Assembly: GCF_003852545.1 (NCBI RefSeq)
Contig: NZ_QAJR01000015.1
Coordinates: 62,001-126,000, forward strand
Source of the DNA: Acidovorax sp. FJL06
GTDB taxonomy: Bacteria > Pseudomonadota > Gammaproteobacteria > Burkholderiales > Burkholderiaceae_C
DNA length: 64,000 nucleotides
Direction: 5' to 3'
This document shows positions 62,401 to 64,000 of the stretch, one piece after another. The first letter of the stretch is position 1, and each line of letters begins with the position of its first letter. Both the position numbers and the translations under genes were made by a program. Under the pieces are notes generated by a model. The model ran no database searches. It was not told the DNA's origin and was given only the letters and a program-made list of their open reading frames with translations.

Positions 62401-63526
62401 CCACGGTCCGGTTGCGCCCCTCGTGCTTGGCACGGTACAGGGCCGCATCGGCGCGGGAGAGCATGGTATCCAGCGTTTCATGGCCGCCGGTCCAGCTGGT
62501 CAGCCCGATGCTGACCTGGCAATCCAGCGCATGGCCCGTGGCCAGCGTGGCGTGGATGCGCTGGGCCACGCTGGTGGCCGCCGCCATGTCGGCGCCCGGC
62601 AGCAGCACCAGAAACTCCTCGCCCCCGTAGCGCCCCAGCCGGTCTGCGCGGCGCAGCACCTGGCGCGTGCGCTCAGCAAAATGCACCAGCACCGCATCGC
62701 CGTGCTGGTGGCCCCGGGTGTCGTTCACGGCCTTGAAGTTGTCCAGGTCCACCATCATGATCGACGGGCCATGGCCGTAGCGCTGGGCGCGTTCCAGTTC
62801 GTCCTCGCAGCGCTGCAGCAGCGCGCGGCGGTTGAGCGTGCCCGTGAGCGAGTCGTGCGTGGCCAGGTGCTCCAGCTCGGTGCGCAGGCGGTCTGTGGCC
62901 ATGAGCACCGCGCCGATGGAGAGCATGAGCACCGTGAGCACATAGGCCCCGATGTACAGCGTCTGGAACCACGATGGCTCCATCAGGTCGCCACCGCCCT
63001 TGCCGGTCAGGATGGACGCCAGCCGCAGGGCCAGCACCGCCATGTGCAAGACCAGCACCACCTCCACCAGCCGCACCGGAAAGTTGTGCCCGCCATGGCG
63101 CAGCATGAAGCGCAGCTGCGCGGCATAGATGACGCCCATCAGTACAGAAAAGAAGCCCACCCGCAGCGCGTAGTCGGGAATCCAGTAGGTAAGCACCACA
63201 AACACCACGGTGCTGCCTGCCAGGACCCAGCCCCAGAATCGCCGGTCAAAGGGCTGGCCCAGAAAGCTGCACGTGCCCATGTAGTAGACGAGGGTGCCCA
63301 TCACCAGCAACTGGTTGGCGAGCACCAGGCTGAGCAAATCCGGTATGGCGTTGCGCGCACCAAAAAGCACCGTGGACACCAGCCACAGCAGCGGTGCCGC
63401 TGCCCAGGCCCCCACCCCTCGGATGGATGGCGGGTAGTAGCGCCGCATGAACAGCAGAACGATGGCCATGATGGCGGACATGAAGCCCGCCATGGCGATC
63501 ATGGAGCGTGGGTCGAGGTTCGTCAT
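62393..63526 (-). CDS. membrane diguanylate cyclase
   Basis: 377-residue protein: about six or seven transmembrane helices (1-215), then a GGDEF-family domain with GGEEF at 301-305 and FKAVNDTRGHQHGD. The active site looks complete and it should make c-di-GMP; an RxxD inhibitory site is not evident. Single gene. The stop codon lies in a REP-like repeat. Confidence 0.92.
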   Translation of the reverse strand: MTNLDPRSMIAMAGFMSAIMAIVLLFMRRYYPPSIRGVGAWAAAPLLWLVSTVLFGARNAIPDLLSLVLANQLLVMGTLVYYMGTCSFLGQPFDRRFWGWVLAGSTVVFVVLTYWIPDYALRVGFFSVLMGVIYAAQLRFMLRHGGHNFPVRLVEVVLVLHMAVLALRLASILTGKGGGDLMEPSWFQTLYIGAYVLTVLMLSIGAVLMATDRLRTELEHLATHDSLTGTLNRRALLQRCEDELERAQRYGHGPSIMMVDLDNFKAVNDTRGHQHGDAVLVHFAERTRQVLRRADRLGRYGGEEFLVLLPGADMAAATSVAQRIHATLATGHALDCQVSIGLTSWTGGHETLDTMLSRADAALYRAKHEGRNRTVVA

Positions 63527-63802
63527 CCGTGATGGAGAGGAGGGTGGCGCGCCTGCGTAAAGCGTAAGAAATTGTTTCTTCTGCCCGCTACCAGTATAGC
63601 CACGCGTTTGCGGGCTTCCGCTTGATGGGGGATGACCCCGGCGCCATGCTGGAGCGCATCACAAAAGCCTTGGGCATGGGTCAACAATGGTGCGGGTGGC
63701 GCGCCTGGCGGGTGTCCGTGCACGGTGTTAGTGCATTTTGTATGCAATGCGATGAAAATATTGTGTACAAAGTTGGCATGGGCTTTGCGTACGTCCGTGG
63801 GC
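63527..63802. promoter_or_regulatory. regulatory region with two GntR-operator-like decamers
   Basis: TTGTATGCAA (63738-63747) and TTGTGTACAA (63761-63770) both resemble the TTGTATACAA palindrome used by FadR-type GntR regulators. Their centres are 23 bp apart, about two helical turns. They lie 33-65 bp before the ABC gene. No gene in the rest of the region. Confidence 0.5.
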
Positions 63803-64000
63803 ATGTACGCACCTTCCCCTGCCCAGCCCCCGGCCGCCATCGAGATCGTGGCGCTCACCAAGCGCTATGCCGGCGGCAAACCCGCCGTGGATGCCATCAA
63901 CCTGCGCATCGCCAGCGGCAGCTACTGCTGCCTGCTGGGCCCCTCGGGCTGCGGCAAGAGCACCACCTTGCGCATGATCGCTGGGCACGAGTCGGTGACC
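63803..64000 (+). CDS. ABC transporter ATP-binding protein, 5' part
   Basis: First 66 codons: [54 protein letters not shown] (quoted only by key parts: strand [10 protein letters not shown] and Walker [10 protein letters not shown]). The style fits MalK/PotA-type importers for iron, polyamine or phosphonate. Truncated by the window end. Confidence 0.9.
   Translation, partial: MYAPSPAQPPAAIEIVALTKRYAGGKPAVDAINLRIASGSYCCLLGPSGCGKSTTLRMIAGHESVT

Overview
The window is GC-rich chromosomal DNA from a betaproteobacterium, most likely Comamonadaceae and close to Acidovorax. Pointers to this are the small Trp-rich protein, the zapA-6S RNA arrangement, the FNR/cbb3 oxidase locus, two ilvD paralogues, a Bug-type (TctC) receptor, and at least six copies of a dispersed ~50-bp palindromic element that I associate from memory with Comamonadaceae. 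Genes are densely packed. No tRNA, rRNA, insertion sequence, prophage or CRISPR array was seen.

Layout. 1-6.2 kb: 3' end of acs, a small cytochrome c, a Trp-rich membrane protein, and two divergent dihydroxyacid dehydratases (ilvD) of different subfamilies. 6.3-11.6 kb: bacterioferritin, lgt, an M20 peptidase, and a divergent EamA transporter/LysR pair. 11.6-13.0 kb: an AT-richer islet with one GIY-YIG-like gene. 13.1-18.8 kb: a malonate-utilisation unit (GntR regulator, malonyl-CoA decarboxylase, TctC receptor, enoyl-CoA hydratase family protein, malonyl-CoA synthetase). 18.9-21.4 kb: a divergent 14-TM drug exporter and LysR regulator. 21.4-33.3 kb: a microaerobic respiration locus (uspA, ccoI-ccoS, ccoN-O-Q-P, ccoG-ccoH, a small membrane protein, fnr, hemN, TauE/DsbD-like protein) with four FNR-box-like sites. 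33.5-38.1 kb: HD-GYP and PAS-GGDEF-EAL proteins for c-di-GMP turnover, then a TSUP permease. 38.2-39.2 kb: 6S RNA, zapA and a small coiled-coil gene.

39.2-62.2 kb is a cobalamin locus. A cobalamin riboswitch precedes btuB and a tightly overlapping gene string: cobB, cobU, btuF, btuC, btuD, an ExbB/TolQ-like gene, a DUF2149 gene, a CobN-like gene, cobO, a second TonB receptor, a PepSY membrane protein, cbiB, cobC, a HipA-like kinase, a DUF3037 gene and cobQ. An antisense methyltransferase separates this string from cobT. The set covers corrinoid uptake, late amidation, adenosylation and lower-loop assembly. No corrin-ring genes and no cobS lie in the window. The CobN homologue carries a signal peptide and a C-terminal membrane anchor and is translationally coupled to the proton-channel-like pair. 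It therefore looks like an envelope protein rather than the classical cytoplasmic cobaltochelatase subunit, and this module is the most interesting part of the window.

62.4-64 kb: a membrane diguanylate cyclase ending in a REP-like inverted repeat, then the start of an ABC transporter ATPase gene with two GntR-type operator-like decamers upstream.
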